Program-made: the position numbers and the translations under genes
Shown: piece after piece, positions 37,715-38,038 of the stretch
Position numbering within the stretch: position 1 is the stretch's first letter
How the letters are laid out: the number at the start of each line of letters is the position of its first letter
Assembly: GCA_027718005.1 (NCBI GenBank)
Contig: JALLOP010000002.1
Span: 1-38,038, forward strand
Direction of reading: 5' to 3'
Origin: Patescibacteria group bacterium AH-259-L07
GTDB lineage: Bacteria > Patescibacteriota > Patescibacteriia > UBA2591 > UBA6264
DNA length: 38,038 nucleotides
Notes under the pieces: generated by a model
Databases searched by the model: none
Told to the model about the DNA's origin: nothing
What the model saw: the letters and a program-made list of their open reading frames with translations, nothing else

Positions 37715-37812
37715 ATAGATAGTTAATAATTATTGCGGAGGATTCTGGAATTTTAAAAATAGTAAAACCTTAAAATTTGGCTTATTTAGGTTCAAATTAA
37801 GCATATGGTCGG

Positions 37813-37822
37813 TTTTGGGACT
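37813..37822 (-). other. Candidate integrase arm site, right
   Basis: TTTTGGGACT, the exact inverse complement of the 10 bases at 4429-4438, 18 bases left of the attR core. See the left arm site for the symmetry argument. Confidence 0.5.
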
Positions 37823-37840
37823 CTCACAAGTTTAGCTCCT

Positions 37841-37859
37841 CAGTGGGCGAAGAGGTAAA
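37841..37859 (+). other. attR core of the prophage
   Basis: The second exact copy of cagtgggcgaagaggtaaa. DNA to the right is host sequence that followed rpsI before integration. Joined to the rpsI body it would recreate the same QWAKR-stop ending. Confidence 0.9.
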
Positions 37860-37865
37860 ATAAAG

Positions 37866-37890
37866 TGCCCACTACGATGTGTAGTGGGCA
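37866..37890 (+). other. Hairpin after attR, former rpsI 3' end
   Basis: A 10-bp stem (37866-37875 with 37881-37890, loop gatgt) starts seven bases after the att core. It would have followed rpsI directly in the uninfected host. There is no T run, so it may be a 3'-end stabiliser or a weak terminator. Confidence 0.6.
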
Positions 37891-38038
37891 AATAGGGTTG
37901 GGGCAGCAGACCACTTGAGCAAGGTGGGTCCTCCATTTACATATTTAAACATAAACTTGAAATAAAGGCTTGTCTTAAAGTTTGGATATAAATATTATTC
38001 ACTTCCAACTATAAACATTTCTTAAAAAACCGCTAAGT
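37891..38038. other. Host DNA, no gene seen
   Basis: About 150 bases of AT-rich sequence to the right edge, with no ORF or clear signal on either strand. Confidence 0.5.

Larger units (their letters stand above)
4394..37859. mobile_element. Integrated temperate phage, podovirus-like, about 33.4 kb
   Basis: The boundaries are the 19-bp direct repeats. The inside contains a tyrosine integrase next to the right repeat, a replication initiator, terminase subunits, portal, scaffold, capsid, tail and lysis genes. This is the normal order of a temperate tailed phage. No tape-measure, tail-tube or sheath gene was found, while a gp10-like propeller, an adaptor and large internal virion proteins are present, so a short-tailed particle is likely. 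All major modules look intact, so the prophage may be inducible. Confidence 0.9.

Noticed and set aside
4394..37859. Reassigned stop codons (TGA or TAG) in the phage
   Set aside because: Long genes end normally, TGA stops coincide with gene overlaps (for example 9925, 10053), and no gene needs read-through.

Overview
The window is a piece of bacterial chromosome carrying one complete-looking temperate phage genome. Host DNA flanks it at about 1-4393 and 37860-38038. The ribosomal protein S9 gene is bacterial in type (C-terminus RRAPQWAKR), while the glyceraldehyde-3-phosphate dehydrogenase is the archaeal-like type II. S9 has a long Lys/Ala/Pro-rich N-terminal extension and stands without rplM. 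This mix, plus short AT-rich genes, best fits a member of the Candidate Phyla Radiation (Patescibacteria) using the standard code with TGA as stop. That placement is inference; no rRNA gene is present.

Host left side: the 3' part of a Cys-rich exported protein gene, a multi-spanning membrane protein, a type II GAPDH on the minus strand behind a consensus promoter, a small helical protein behind a second, divergent consensus promoter, and rpsI. The last six codons of rpsI (QWAKR-stop) lie in a 19-bp sequence repeated at 37841-37859, just beyond a tyrosine integrase gene. I read these as attL and attR, giving a prophage of about 33.4 kb.

Phage layout, left to right. Rightward early genes encode a Zn protein, a putative recombination or ssDNA-annealing protein, and a replication initiator with internal 21-bp repeats. 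Next come many tiny proteins, an initiator-type tRNA, a tRNA-Leu-like RNA with an unexplained insertion, a LAGLIDADG endonuclease, a YopX-family protein and a ParB-like/DNA methyltransferase fusion. The packaging and head genes are TerS, TerL, an HExxH metallopeptidase, a region-2-only sigma-like protein, portal, scaffold, major capsid protein and decoration protein. The tail and ejection genes are a fibre-like protein with a signal peptide, a beta-propeller tail protein, an adaptor, an internal virion protein and a 1341-residue polyvalent protein with an N-terminal HNH domain. No tape-measure, tail-tube or sheath gene is seen, so a short-tailed (podovirus-like) particle is likely. A holin-like protein and a papain-like cysteine peptidase may form the lysis cassette. 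A minus-strand gene for a secreted protein looks like a lysogenic-conversion gene.

The right end (35.9-37.8 kb) is the control region: tandem DnaA boxes, a promoter-terminator unit with a 27-codon ORF, a 150-nt structure closed by an 18-bp perfect inverted repeat, a small helix-turn-helix-like protein under a palindromic operator, a candidate minus-strand small RNA whose loop matches the integrase ribosome-binding region, and the integrase.

Six free-standing HNH-type endonuclease genes (five of them carrying NUMOD3-like repeats), one LAGLIDADG gene and one decayed HNH remnant are scattered between the phage genes, a heavy load for a 33-kb genome. Most phage genes lack Shine-Dalgarno sequences, and two minus-strand genes sit directly behind consensus promoters with no leader.
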